In this document: one piece after another, positions 10,610 to 23,231 of the stretch | Layout of the letters: every line of letters starts with the position of its first letter | Numbering within the stretch: position 1 is the stretch's first letter | NCBI GenBank assembly: GCA_020740775.1 | Contig: JAHEWK010000003.1 | Coordinates: forward strand, 1 to 64,000 | Direction of reading: 5' to 3' | From: Ilyonectria destructans | Taxonomy: Eukaryota; Ascomycota; Sordariomycetes; Hypocreales; Nectriaceae | Length of the DNA stretch: 64,000 nucleotides | Notes under the pieces: model-generated | What the model was told of the DNA's origin: nothing | Seen by the model: the letters and a program-made list of their open reading frames with translations, nothing else | Databases searched by the model: none | Translations under genes and position numbers: made by a program

Positions 10610-13600
10610 TAACCAGGAGACAACGACTCGAACGCCACAGACCATTACGTATCTTCCAAGCCAACGTCGGCAAGGACTCGGCATCGCACGACTGTGCGCT
10701 GGCTCTTGCCGATAGGAGCGGCTACGATATCGTGATGCTCCAAGAGCCTTGGACCAGCGCACGAAATGACCGCTGTGTGACGAAGAACCATACTGCATAC
10801 CGAACCTTCTCTCCGGTATCTAACTGGAAGGGAAACGACACACGCCCGAGGGTTATGACCTATGTATCCCTCCGCAGTAAGCTAAACGCCGACCAGCTTA
10901 AGCCCACACCTTCTCGAGATATCCTTCTAATACGAGCTGGCAGCATCTCTTTCCTTAATATCTATCGCCAACCGGAGACGCTAGAGTCCCTAGACTTCCT
11001 AGACGGCTGGACTGTCCCTAGCCGCTGCCTTATTGTAGGAGACTTCAACGCCTCCCATACACTCTGGCAAGCTGGACCCCATCGGAACCAAGGGGCCCGG
11101 ATCGCCTCGTGGATTGACGATAACGATTTAGCTGTTTTAAACCAGCCGAACCAGCCGACGAATAAATTCAATAACATCCTAGATCTCGCGATCTCGAATA
11201 TTCCTACCGCACAAGCTAGAGTCGAGGACCACCTCGCCACTAGCTCTGACCATTACACCCTCAGTATCATCCTTCCAATCGCACGACCAACCCCTCCACA
11301 GTCCAACCGGATTAAGATCTCAGACCCCGAGGACCTAGCCCGGCTCGCCGAGATTATCTCGCTCGGGCGAGACTTCCTCACAACGACCGTAACAACCGCC
11401 GAAGAACTGGATATCGCAGCAGCCCAGCTGCTAGACCTACTACAAGATGCAATACGAATCGTCGGCCGATGCCCTCAACAGAATGGGCGCTCCGCGCCGT
11501 GGTGGACTAAGGACTGCGCCAAAGCTCACGCCCAATATCAAGCTGCTAAGAGACGGGACCCCAGAGAGCTGGGGCCTGCGATACTTGCTAAAGAAGACTT
11601 CCGCAAGATCGTCAAGAAAGCAAAGATCGACTTCTGGCGGGATATTATCAATAACGCTACTACAAACGCCGATATCTTCCGCATCGCTGGATGGGTTCGA
11701 GCCCAAGGTGCCTTCCAGCCCCCGCCCCTTCAGGTCGGAGACGAGGTCTTTGTGACCCAGGAGGAAAAAGCTAATGCCCTCCGCAAAGCCACGCTCGAGC
11801 GCCTAGACGCCGGAGACGATATCGAGGACCCCTGGACCCCTCTAGTAATAGAGGCTCCCGAGCTCCCCTTTTCCACACAGGTCTCAGCCGAAGAGGCCGA
11901 GGATGTGACGACTAAGACCGGAAATACATCTCCTGGCGCAGACAATGTGACTACAGCGATTATCCGGGCCTGCTGGCCGATCATCGGAGACTATATTCGG
12001 TGGCTCTACGAGAGATGCCTCTCCCTAGGGCACCACCCGACGGTCTTTAAGGGTGCAGAGGTTATTATGATCCCTAAGCCCGGAAAGCGGAATCTTTCTT
12101 CGCCTCGCGCCTGGAGACCAATTTCCCTGCTTTCTTGCCTCGGCAAGGGGCTAGAGAGACTGGTCGCCAGACGCCTGGCTTTTATTGCAATCGATCGGAA
12201 GATCCTGCATAAGAACCAAGCCGGGGCCCTGACGAAGAGGTCCGCCGTGGACCTCGTCGCCGCCCTGATCCACGACATCGAATTCGCCCTCGCGCGAGGT
12301 CTCGTTGTGACCCTCGTGACGATGGACATCCAAGGGGCCTTTGATACGGTTCTCCGGAACCGTCTCCTGCGGCGCCTCCGCCAGCAAGGCTGGCCCGAAT
12401 TGCTAGTCCGCTGGGTGGCCTCCTTTATGACCGACCGCACAGCCCGAGTCCATTTCCAAGATGCGGTTACGGCGTCTTCCGCCTTAGAATGCGGCCTGCC
12501 CCAGGGCTCGCCCGTCTCGCCGATCCTCTTCCTTCTCTACACAGAGCCAATCTATAAGATCCGGAGCAACGCACCGCCGTGCCCCGGATTTGACCCGATT
12601 ACGACCATACGATACGGCTATGCAGACGATATCGCCTCTATTCATATTGGAAAGACCCTTCGCGACACGACAGACGAGGCAGAGGTCAATATGGAAGAGA
12701 TAGAATACTGGGGAGCTTGCAACGAGGTCAGCTTCGACCCAGGGAAGACCGAGATAATGCATTTCTCTCGCAGACAGAGCGAGCCCAGCCCGACAATCGA
12801 CCACAAGGGACAGACTAAGGCCCCGGAGAAAGCCCTCCGCTGGCTGGGCATCTGGCTGGATAGGAAGCTATCCTTCAAGACCCACGTCGAGCAATGGGTC
12901 ATCAAAGCCCAAGCCACAGCCAACCTCCTACGAGGCCTCGCCAATACAGCGCGCGGACCGCCGCCGGATAAGGTCCGCCTTGCTGTCAAGGCGTGCGTCT
13001 TGCCTATTCTATTCTACGGGGCCGAAGCCTGGTACCCGGGAAAGACAGCACCGTCTCTACGGGCCGGAGGGCCCCAGGTCTCCACGAGGATTGACTATCT
13101 TCTTGAACGCCTCAAAAAGGTCATACATACTAGTATCCGCAGCATCCTTCCAACCTGGAAGACGACCCCTGTGGCCGCCCTCTATCGCGAAAGCGGTATT
13201 CCGCCACCTGACCAGCTATTAGAAGCTATACGCCTACGCCACGCAGCCCGGCTCCAGTCCCTGGATCCACGGCATCCTCTCACAGCTAGGACTGTGATCT
13301 CGACCCCTAGACCAAGCCAGAAGCCGATCTACAAGACCCGGCTGCAACGAACAGCCCTGTTGCTTCCGCCCTCGCCTCGGCCGGACCTTCTGCAACGGAA
13401 ATTCAACCCCGTTCAAATACACATACAACCGAAAGACGTCGCCGTCCCCGCTTTCCTTGCCTGGATTGAGACTCTATCTGCAATAGATCTTATCGTCTAT
13501 TCAGATGGATCCCGATCCCTTGGAGGGGCTGCAGGCTTCGGGTACGTCATTCATCGCAATAATCACAAGATCGGCGAGGGTCTGGGCCGGCTAGGCCCCG

Positions 13601-14331
13601 CCGAGGTCTTCGATGCAGAGGTCGCTGGCGCCCTCGCGGGCCTACGGCACGCTACGAACCTGGCCCAGACAGGCTCATATATCTACGTATGTCTTGACAA
13701 TACGTCTGCAGCGGCTGGCTTGTTAGGCCAGCCTTCGGAATCCTCACAGGCCCAGTTCCTGGAGTTCCAATCGATCGCACGAACCCACGGGGCAGCATCT
13801 GTACGATGGAGCCCTGGCCATAAAGGTATCCCCGGAAATGAACAGGCCGACAAGCTGGCCAAAGCAGGCACGGAGCTTCCGGAACCACCTGGACTGGCTC
13901 CGTCTCTTGCTTTCAACAAGCGGAAGGCCAAGGCCCTCCCCCGAACCCTCTTTAAGAGCTGGTGGCAAGACCACGCCCCAGACTCTTATCAATCCTATCA
14001 GCTAGAAGCAGCCGCTGCTAGCCCACCTGAATTGCAGCTTCCCCGGAAGACTCTCAGATATCTTCTAGCAGCCCGCTCCGGTCACGGAGACTTTGCTGCG
14101 TACCACGAGAGATTTGCCCACGACGACGCACAGCTCGAGTGCTCATGCGGACGGCGGAAATCACCCGACCATCCCTTCTATTGCCGCAAGGTTGATCGTC
14201 GCCATCGGATAAGGTTGGGCCTTTTTCCGAAGCTGACGATCAGCCGCGTAATAGGACAAGATTTCGGCGAGTTCGTCGCGATGATAGAGGCAGCTAAATT
14301 CTTCGCGGAAATCTGCCCCCATCATCGCTAG
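10603..14331 (+). CDS. LINE ORF2 polyprotein: APE endonuclease, reverse transcriptase, RNase H, Cys/His motif
   Basis: 1242 residues. The N-terminal AP-type endonuclease shows QANVG, LQEPW (Glu near 47), VGDFNASHTLW (near 145) and a SDHYTL His motif. The reverse transcriptase has IPKPGKRNLSSPRAWRPISL, DIQGAFDT, GLPQGSPVSP and the catalytic YADDIAS near residue 672. RNase H follows with VYSDGSRS (near 967), a Glu in FDAEVAGALAG, CLDNTSAAAGL and HKGIPGNEQADKLAKAG. A CSCGRRKSPDHPFYC Cys/His motif ends the protein. The start ATG at 10603 overlaps the ORF1 stop as ATGGTAG, in the -1 frame relative to ORF1, suggesting translation by termination-reinitiation. All catalytic residues I looked for are present. 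Confidence 0.93.
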   Translation: MVVTRRQRLERHRPLRIFQANVGKDSASHDCALALADRSGYDIVMLQEPWTSARNDRCVTKNHTAYRTFSPVSNWKGNDTRPRVMTYVSLRSKLNADQLKPTPSRDILLIRAGSISFLNIYRQPETLESLDFLDGWTVPSRCLIVGDFNASHTLWQAGPHRNQGARIASWIDDNDLAVLNQPNQPTNKFNNILDLAISNIPTAQARVEDHLATSSDHYTLSIILPIARPTPPQSNRIKISDPEDLARLAEIISLGRDFLTTTVTTAEELDIAAAQLLDLLQDAIRIVGRCPQQNGRSAPWWTKDCAKAHAQYQAAKRRDPRELGPAILAKEDFRKIVKKAKIDFWRDIINNATTNADIFRIAGWVRAQGAFQPPPLQVGDEVFVTQEEKANALRKATLERLDAGDDIEDPWTPLVIEAPELPFSTQVSAEEAEDVTTKTGNTSPGADNVTTAIIRACWPIIGDYIRWLYERCLSLGHHPTVFKGAEVIMIPKPGKRNLSSPRAWRPISLLSCLGKGLERLVARRLAFIAIDRKILHKNQAGALTKRSAVDLVAALIHDIEFALARGLVVTLVTMDIQGAFDTVLRNRLLRRLRQQGWPELLVRWVASFMTDRTARVHFQDAVTASSALECGLPQGSPVSPILFLLYTEPIYKIRSNAPPCPGFDPITTIRYGYADDIASIHIGKTLRDTTDEAEVNMEEIEYWGACNEVSFDPGKTEIMHFSRRQSEPSPTIDHKGQTKAPEKALRWLGIWLDRKLSFKTHVEQWVIKAQATANLLRGLANTARGPPPDKVRLAVKACVLPILFYGAEAWYPGKTAPSLRAGGPQVSTRIDYLLERLKKVIHTSIRSILPTWKTTPVAALYRESGIPPPDQLLEAIRLRHAARLQSLDPRHPLTARTVISTPRPSQKPIYKTRLQRTALLLPPSPRPDLLQRKFNPVQIHIQPKDVAVPAFLAWIETLSAIDLIVYSDGSRSLGGAAGFGYVIHRNNHKIGEGLGRLGPAEVFDAEVAGALAGLRHATNLAQTGSYIYVCLDNTSAAAGLLGQPSESSQAQFLEFQSIARTHGAASVRWSPGHKGIPGNEQADKLAKAGTELPEPPGLAPSLAFNKRKAKALPRTLFKSWWQDHAPDSYQSYQLEAAAASPPELQLPRKTLRYLLAARSGHGDFAAYHERFAHDDAQLECSCGRRKSPDHPFYCRKVDRRHRIRLGLFPKLTISRVIGQDFGEFVAMIEAAKFFAEICPHHR

Positions 14332-14909
14332 GAGCCCTCGTCTCGAACCCCCGGAAGTTGCGGTGCCAGCCGCTTCAGCCCCAGACCCTCAATCACACAC
14401 TCCTTCCCCCTTTCCTTTGTCTCTTTTATTCATCGGCGTTGTCGGAAGGCTCGGCTCGCGAGGCCGGGCCTGCGACGCGCCGCGCTGCGCAGCAGCTTCG
14501 AATGCGGTTTTCCCCTGGTTCCCTCAAAAATCGGATGCTATTGCAGTCGTCGGGCTGCGCCCTGGATATCCGCTGACGGATGCCGGGCTCGAAATAATAG
14601 GTCAAATAGGGCCGCCTAATTGTTAGATGGAAGAGGAAGAAGGATCGCAATCTCGGCTCGCGTGGAGGGATGTTATCAGACTTACACGTGACCCGGACTG
14701 CGGGTCCGAGCCACGGGCCCGCTGGGCCCGTGGCCCCGGCCCCGGGTCGGTCGTAGCAAGCAGCCGGCTCCGGCCGAAGCTAGCTGCCCTGTACCTAGGT
14801 TTCTTTAGCTGTAGACCCCAGCCTAGCACGTCATCTTGCCCCTAGGGGATTCTGTAGACATCTAGATGTCTTCATGACGGTAATAATACAACAACAACAA
14901 CAACAACAA
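14332..14909 (+). other. LINE 3' UTR and CAA-repeat tail
   Basis: A GC-rich untranslated region, well conserved with the truncated copy at 3450-4020, ends in TAATAATA followed by about nine CAA units instead of a pure poly(A). The target duplication follows immediately. Confidence 0.85.
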
Positions 14910-14922
14910 CAACTCAACCACT

Positions 14923-15521
14923 TATTAGTGGCCCCCATTTTATCCGCCAATTCCACTGTCAACATAACTCTTATTTGGTTAATGCACGTGTTTAAGGGGG
15001 CCGGGTATCGACTACGTAATCGGCTTATGGGGCTAAATGGTTGAGTCGACTGATTTATTTACGGCACGTACTCCGTAGTCTACTCCTTAATTACTTAGTC
15101 CGGTTTACTTAAGTTACGCCTTAAACGAGCGAACTTACCGATTTGGGTTAAGTAGCCGAAGGAAACAACCAGGTACGTGAACTATTCCGAGCGGTCCGCC
15201 TCTTTCATTCGCTGTTCTCGTTTCTCGTTCTGTTCTCGTTTTTCGATTCTCGTATCTCGTATCTCGTATCTCGTTTCTCGTTTCTCGTTTCTCGTTTCTC
15301 GTTTCTCGTTTCTCGTTTCTCGTTCTTTCACACATTTGATCTGACGTCAACTATGGTAGGGATCAGGCTGCAGTGTGTCCAGAATAGTTCAGAGTTACGA
15401 CGACGCTTCGTCGTCGAGTTTCTTACAATAACCTATATAAACCCGACGATGTTGAGACGGTGGTTTCCCGTCTCCTACCATTGAGTATCAAGGAACAGAA
15501 AACATTTCGCCAATCAGAAAC
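14923..15521 (+). promoter_or_regulatory. Upstream region of the GH10 gene
   Basis: No gene. It holds one GGCTAAA (15031-15037), the consensus bound by XlnR-type xylanase activators, a heptamer array (15214-15326) and TATATAAA at 15434-15441, about 80 bp before the GH10 ATG. The LINE sits only 600 bp upstream, so any regulatory sequence further out was displaced. Site function is inference from consensus. Confidence 0.5.
15214..15326. repeat. Heptamer minisatellite (TTTCTCG)n
   Basis: About fifteen imperfect copies of a TTTCTCG / TATCTCG heptamer in tandem. A seven-base unit shifts frame each copy, so it is not coding. It lies in the GH10 promoter region. Confidence 0.9.
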
Positions 15522-16529
15522 ATGAAGTCCATAACACTCCTTTTCGCCCTTCTCGCCGCTACTGAAGCAACCGACATCCCCAGCACAGGGACCACCCCAC
15601 TGAGGGAAGAGGCGGCTAAAAAGGACATTCTCATCGGGTCCGGGGCGATCAATCCAGCCTACCTCGAGGATCCTCAGTTCGCGGCGGTCCTTGCCCAGCA
15701 ATTCAACAGCCTCTCTCCTGAAAATGAGGGGAAGTGGACGTTCTTTCACCCGACCGAAGAGCACTACGACTGGGACTCGCTCGACCGTCTGGTCAGCTTC
15801 GCGGAAGACAACGATATGGTGGTCAAGGGACACGGGCTCATCTCGAGCTGCTGTAACCCCGACTACCTGCTCAACATAACCAACCCCACAGCGCTTCGTG
15901 CTGCAATGACGGCTCACTTCGAGGCGTTCATGCACCGGTATGACGGCAAAATGGATCGGTGGGATGTTGTTACTGAAGCTCTTGAAACGCAGGGCGGTGG
16001 CCTGCAGGAAAATCTCTTCTTCAAGATACTCGGTCCCGGCTATATTGCAGAGGCCTTCCGCATCGCCCGGGCAGCAGACGCCAACGCCAAGCTATTCATC
16101 AACGAGAATCAAGTCGAAACACTCCCTGGCAAGCGACAGGAACTCTACGACATAGTCTCCGGACTGGTGGCGGACGGCGTCCCGATCAACGGAGTCGCCC
16201 TGCAGATGCATATCACCGAAGTAGCCCCGACTCCGGGCGTGCTTACGGATATGATCAACTCCTATACGGCGATGGGACTGGAAGTCTCGATCGCTGAACT
16301 GGATGTCCACACCCTCAACACTACACTTGTAACCGAGATCTACGGCGCTGTTGTGGAAGAGGCTCTAAACGCAGGAATCACCGATCTTAGCTTCTGGGGC
16401 TTCACGGACAAGCACGCCTTCACCTGGGTGCCGGGCGCGAAGCCGTTGATGTTCGACGAGTCCTACAACGCCAAGGGTGCGTTCTACGCTACTCACACTG
16501 CCTTGACAAACCTTGTTAGCGCGCCCTAG
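15522..16529 (+). CDS. Secreted GH10-like glycoside hydrolase with altered subsite residues
   Basis: 335 residues, no intron. Residues 1-16 (MKSITLLFALLAATEA) form a signal peptide, so the protein is probably secreted; no carbohydrate-binding module. The GH10 barrel is recognisable from IGSGAINPAYLEDPQF, LSPENEGKWTFFHP, WDVVTEALET (acid/base Glu near 152), LFINENQVE, VSIAELDVHTL (nucleophile Glu near 262) and LSFWGFTDKHAFTW. Family-typical xylanases have a His in a VWHSQ segment and Asn just before the acid/base Glu. Here these read KGHGLISSCC and VVTEA, so both -1 subsite residues are changed while both catalytic Glu remain. I infer a shifted substrate or weak xylanase activity. TATATAAA lies 80 bp upstream. 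The family is sure, the specificity is not. Confidence 0.88.
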   Translation: MKSITLLFALLAATEATDIPSTGTTPLREEAAKKDILIGSGAINPAYLEDPQFAAVLAQQFNSLSPENEGKWTFFHPTEEHYDWDSLDRLVSFAEDNDMVVKGHGLISSCCNPDYLLNITNPTALRAAMTAHFEAFMHRYDGKMDRWDVVTEALETQGGGLQENLFFKILGPGYIAEAFRIARAADANAKLFINENQVETLPGKRQELYDIVSGLVADGVPINGVALQMHITEVAPTPGVLTDMINSYTAMGLEVSIAELDVHTLNTTLVTEIYGAVVEEALNAGITDLSFWGFTDKHAFTWVPGAKPLMFDESYNAKGAFYATHTALTNLVSAP

Positions 16530-16790
16530 GGAGCTCGAGCACTATTGAATCATCAGAGAATGCGCTTTACAGTACCGCGGTCACAGCTCTGAGGGTTTCG
16601 CCGCGCTTGCGTAAAGGAAAGCAACTTCTTTCAAGTTCTAAAGCTGCAGCAACTACTCGCTAGTATATTCTATTCTACGGGGGTTGGATTTATTGTTATG
16701 ACAATATTCTTGTCCTCATCTCATAGCCTCAATAAACTGACAAGATTTAAACCAACATTTCAAATAATAGTAACACTATAGAGTACTCTA
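16530..16790. other. GH10 3' flank
   Basis: No gene. AT-rich 3' flank of the GH10 gene ending at the left inverted-repeat block. Confidence 0.5.
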
Positions 16791-16926
16791 TCAAGAGGTC
16801 AGGGTGCCCTAGTACACACATACCCAGAGGGGGGACTAGAAGCTCAACAGTAAAAAAAAACACCAACAATAGTATCAACAATACAGACCATATACCCAGT
16901 CCATTTAAAGGTCAACAGTTTACTCA
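16791..16926 (+). repeat. Left copy of a ~140-bp inverted repeat
   Basis: Starts TCAAGAGGTCAGGGTGCCCT and ends near GTCAACAGTTTACTCAG. The same sequence, with a few substitutions and small indels, occurs in reverse orientation at 24995-25136. Each copy has TA on its outer side (16789-16790 and 25137-25138). It may be one end of a composite element or one of two independent short insertions. Confidence 0.8.
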
Positions 16927-17000
16927 GACAGACTAAGGTTTCTGGTCCAACTGGTTACCTTTTCTGATACCTCAATAAGCTGCAGGAACAGCTGCATCTT

Positions 17001-17074
17001 GAAAAAGCTAGATCTGCTGGAAAAGCTAGATCTGCTGGAAAAGCTAGATCTGCTGGAAAAGCTAGATCTTGGAA
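17001..17074. repeat. 18-bp tandem repeat (about four units)
   Basis: Unit GAAAAGCTAGATCTGCTG repeated about four times with a degenerate last unit. Eighteen bases equal six codons, so one frame reads KLDLLE over and over. Confidence 0.88.
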
Positions 17075-17093
17075 AAGGCAAAATCATGATGGA

Positions 17094-17101
17094 TATAAAA
17101 G
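17094..17101 (+). promoter_or_regulatory. TATA box TATAAAAG before the 17226 ORF
   Basis: Perfect TATAAAAG 125 bp upstream of the ATG at 17226, followed by a pyrimidine-rich CATCCTTCCATCC stretch typical of fungal 5' leaders. Confidence 0.55.
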
Positions 17102-17154
17102 CTCTGCAAGCCCTCTTGCATTCCAATCATCCTTCCATCCTTACACACATCTCG

Positions 17155-17221
17155 ACCAACCACTCAACCAACCACTCAACCAACCACTCAACCAACCACT
17201 CAACCAACCACTTAACCAACT
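17155..17221. repeat. 12-bp tandem repeat CAACCAACCACT (about five units)
   Basis: Five near-perfect units end directly before the ATG at 17226, so they would form the 5' leader of that ORF. In one frame they read STNH repeats, with no evidence of translation. Confidence 0.85.
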
Positions 17222-17225
17222 GAGG

Positions 17226-19978
<2,753 letters not shown>

Positions 19979-20389
19979 ATGGCTTCCCTAGGCACAAGGC
20001 AGGCTTGTAGGCTATGTCGTCGCCGCAAGGTCAAGGTGGGTAATCTCGGTTCCCGAAGGAGCAGTCAACCCCTTTTGCTAACGTAGAACCGCAAGTGTGA
20101 CGGCTTGCCGACTTGTAGCAACTGCCAGGCAGCAAAGATACCTTGCCAATACTCGCCCCCAAAGAAACGGGGCCCGAAGCCGGTCAAATGGCAAGAAAAT
20201 CGCCCGAGAGAGCCTCTTGGCTCAATATCTCCGGCCACTGATTTATCTGGGGGAGCTGAGAGCCCGGCACTACCCGGTGCAAGCAGGACTTACTCGTACC
20301 CCGCTCCTGACAGTCCGCTATCTAACATCGAAACGGCGAATCCTCTGTTTGAAACGCCAGAAAGCCAAACGCAAACTGCTGTTAGAGTA

Positions 20390-20473
20390 CCCGTGGGTCT
20401 TTGGGAAAACAGGACCCACTCAGAGAGTGGGCGGCAAAATCCTGGGACAGGTGCGAAATCCTGGGACACCTCA
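20390..20473 (+). repeat. Left TIR of Fot1-type element
   Basis: 84-bp terminal inverted repeat. I find no mismatch with the complement of 23148-23231 on direct reading. Confidence 0.92.
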
Positions 20474-20588
20474 CTACCCCGCTTCAACACCAAAAGCGTA
20501 ATTTCACAGCCAAATTGACCCTCTTTCTGTTCCAATCAAGTACAACCCTGTCGATGTGAGTCTCTTATTTTCGCTAACCAAGGACTAG

Positions 20589-22916
20589 GTGATAATGCCG
20601 TATCCCTTCAAGGTCACGCCCGGCGTCCAGGCTGCCCGGCACATCCTGATGGCATGCAACCGACCCCAGCGAAGTGCCCGGGATAAGCCTCTCTCACTTC
20701 GTGCTGCAGCCACGGCCTTTGGCACTTCTAAGAGCGATGTTCAACGTCATCTCAAGGCGCTAGATAGGTCAGGAAGACCGGCTTTCAGTGACAGACCCGT
20801 CGGCCGGCCAAGGAATCTCGATGACTCTGAGGATCGTGCCCTAGTCGCATATATCATGTGGCTCGAGAGGTGTGGCTTCCCTGCCACTCGTACCCAAGTG
20901 GAAGAGGCTGCCAATCTCTTACGGCAAAGTCGCACGCCTCCAGCTGGCCCTGTGGGTGAAGGGTGGTATCCTCGATTCGTCAGGGATCATCCCGAGCTTC
21001 AGAAAAAGAGTCTCGTTCGAGCTCTTGACCGTGACCGTGCCGGCTTCGAAGCTGGTGAACTTGGCGACTTGGAGCACTTCTATTCCAAGCTCTCAGAGGT
21101 CATCCAGCGCAGGAATCTTGGTCCTTCTCAGGTATTAAATGCTGACGAGTGTGGTATACGTATTGGAGTCATCCGGGAGCGACTGGAAGTCCTCATCGTC
21201 AAGAAGGAGAAGAATACAAGGCATGACGTTGTCGCCTTTGCTAACCGCGAGTCCTCGACTCTCGTAGGCTGTGCCAACGCCGCCGGGACCGCTATCCCTC
21301 CATTCGTGATCTTCAAGACCTGGCCTACGGAGTTATGGGAGGTCGACGGGCTAGATGAATGTATCCGCTTTGCTCGATCAGATACCGCCTTTTCCAACGC
21401 CGAGATCTCTCTGGACTGGCTTCGTCACTTCAACCGGCACTTATTTTCAAGTCTGACGAAAGTGCAGTCTCTTGGCATTACATTTGAAGACTGGTTTGGC
21501 TGCGACGAATTTATGCGAGATCTCGATAATCCTGACTGGATTTGGGACCAGCCCTTCTTCGAAAGACCAGAGGAAGATCGGATTTGGCGACTTCTTATCA
21601 TCGACGGCTTCACGGGCAAGACCTCTATCGAATTTATGGAGTATTGTATCCGCTTTGATATCGAGATATTCGTGCTTCCTGCTTATTCCACTTATCTTCT
21701 CCAGCCTCTCGACGTCGGTGTGTTTCAGCTGCTGAAAAGCGCACACCAGAAAGTGCTCCGTTCACACATTCGAGATGGATTTCTCAACTTTAAGCGGTCT
21801 GACTTTATCACCCGGTTCCAGCAGATATTCGATGAAGGATTTACGGTTCATAATATCATAAATGGCTTCGAGAAAAGTGGCATATTCCCCGTTGACGGCA
21901 CGCACGTGATCCACACTCTCCGAGAGAAGAAGAGAGATATCCTCGCTATGTCAACGCCGGCCCTACAATCTCTCCTCCCCAAGGAAACGAGATTTAGTGA
22001 TGCCCGTGAGGTCTCTCGACGTATTCGTCATAAATACGGCCAAGATTTTAGTTCCCCAATGCGTCAGCGCTTCACCGTCGTCGACGACGTTCTCGCCGAG
22101 GCAGTAACGCTCTCCAACTTCGTAGAGACTTATATTAAGTCCCGCTACCAGCGGATCGCCGCTGCGAATAATAAGAGGAAAGCCAGGAGGCCAGTTAAGC
22201 CATCAGGTCAGTATCTCAACAGCGTGACCGTCAGGCAGGTTCGGGAGAGTTTGGAGACCTCCACTCAGAAGGAATAAGATGAGGAAATACGCCGGCAAAA
22301 GAGAGAGATAAAGAGACTACGAAAACAGCACTTCGAGCAATACAGGGCAGAGTGGCAATCTCAGTGGAAATACGATATCAATAACAACGGCAGGCCGGTA
22401 CATATCAGCTTTAAAAGGTGGCTTCGGTGGTCAGGAAAGAAGCGAGATGACGACGTCATATCTATCCCTGATCCATCGCCAAGGGCGTCGCCAACACCAG
22501 AGGAAAGTTGGTATTATGATACTACGCCTTCCGCCGCAAGTCATCGCTTTTATGAGCGCTTGAGGGAAGCCACCCGCGCCGGGGTTTATCGCAGCCCGCT
22601 CCAAGAGATGCCCTTTCCCTTGTCGAGCGATAGAGTCAAATTTCGGATTAGTAACACGCAGGATGAGCCTTCTACTAACAATAATATTATCACAGGTGAT
22701 ACCGACGAGTCAGATGATAACGAAGATAGTATCGCAACACTTGATTTAACTCAGGAAGCAATAGAAGAGCCGGAATTGCCTCCCCTCCCTCAACCCTCTC
22801 CGACATATAATACCTTCACCTCCATATACTACCGAATTATGGGCATTTTACACCCCCCAGAGGCATTACAGGAAAGCTGCATAGTAGCGCTTAGTCTCCC
22901 TTCAAGCCCGGAATGA
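20589..22916 (+). pseudogene. Fot1/pogo transposase with one internal stop
   Basis: The frame from 20589 gives MIMPYPFKVTPGVQAARHIL, an HTH/CENP-B-type DNA-binding part (AAATAFGTSKSDVQRHLKAL, WYPRFVRDHPEL), then a DDE_1 catalytic core: NADECGIRIG (first Asp), LLIIDGFTGKTSIEF (second Asp) and LPAYSTYLLQPLDVGVF with the downstream Asp. TAA at 22275-22277 ends this at 562 residues. The same frame then stays open to 22916 (DEEIRRQKREIKRLRKQHFE, a charged coiled-coil-like stretch), so the ancestral protein was probably about 775 residues. CAA to TAA would create the stop. The catalytic core is complete before the stop, so partial activity is possible. Confidence 0.85.
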
Positions 22917-23147
22917 ATTGGCCGCTGTGCAAGGAGGCAGCGAGGTGGACTTCGCGATACCGAGGAGCAAGTCGGGAGCATTCAATTAGTCACAACACCA
23001 CAACACCCGGGCATGGTATAACGGAGATATCTTGGATATAGCATCATCACGCATAAGATACACTGCATGGGAATTTTCATTGAGATTGGGACATAATCCG
23101 ACCGGCAAAGTGGGAAATTCCCCTTGGCGCACCTCATTTGCAGGTAA

Positions 23148-23231
23148 TGAGGTGTCCCAGGATTTCGCACCTGTCCCAGGATTTTGCCGCCCACTCTCTG
23201 AGTGGGTCCTGTTTTCCCAAAGACCCACGGG
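23148..23231 (-). repeat. Right TIR of Fot1-type element
   Basis: Inverted copy of the left TIR, followed by TA and then the continuing Zn2Cys6 reading frame. Confidence 0.92.

Larger units (their letters stand above)
8768..14909 (+). mobile_element. Full-length Tad/I-type LINE with two intact ORFs
   Basis: Non-LTR retrotransposon of about 6.14 kb. The target duplication AACTCAACCACT (optionally with a leading C) occurs at 8755-8767 and again at 14910-14922, directly after the CAA-repeat tail, which fixes both ends. Contents: 5' leader of about 105 bp, ORF1 (8873-10609), ORF2 (10603-14331), a GC-rich 3' UTR and a TAATAATA(CAA)n tail. Two ORFs with endonuclease, reverse transcriptase and RNase H place it in the I superfamily, where fungal members are the Tad1 clade. 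Both ORFs are open end to end, so it may be recently active. A truncated relative is at 3450-4885. Confidence 0.93.
20390..23231 (+). mobile_element. Fot1/pogo-type DNA transposon, 2842 bp
   Basis: Bounded by TA target duplications (20388-20389, 23232-23233) and by long terminal inverted repeats of about 84 bp that appear identical (20390-20473 and 23148-23231), starting CCCGTGGGTCTTTGGGAAAA. Each TIR contains the palindrome CCCACTCAGAGAGTGGG and two direct copies of AAATCCTGGGACA, likely transposase binding sites. It carries one transposase frame with a single in-frame TAA. Identical ends imply a recent insertion. It sits in the middle of the Zn2Cys6 gene. Confidence 0.95.

Noticed and set aside
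17155..17221. Regular 12-bp repeats considered as a CRISPR-like array
   Set aside because: Units are contiguous with no spacers and the organism is a fungus, so this is a simple tandem repeat.
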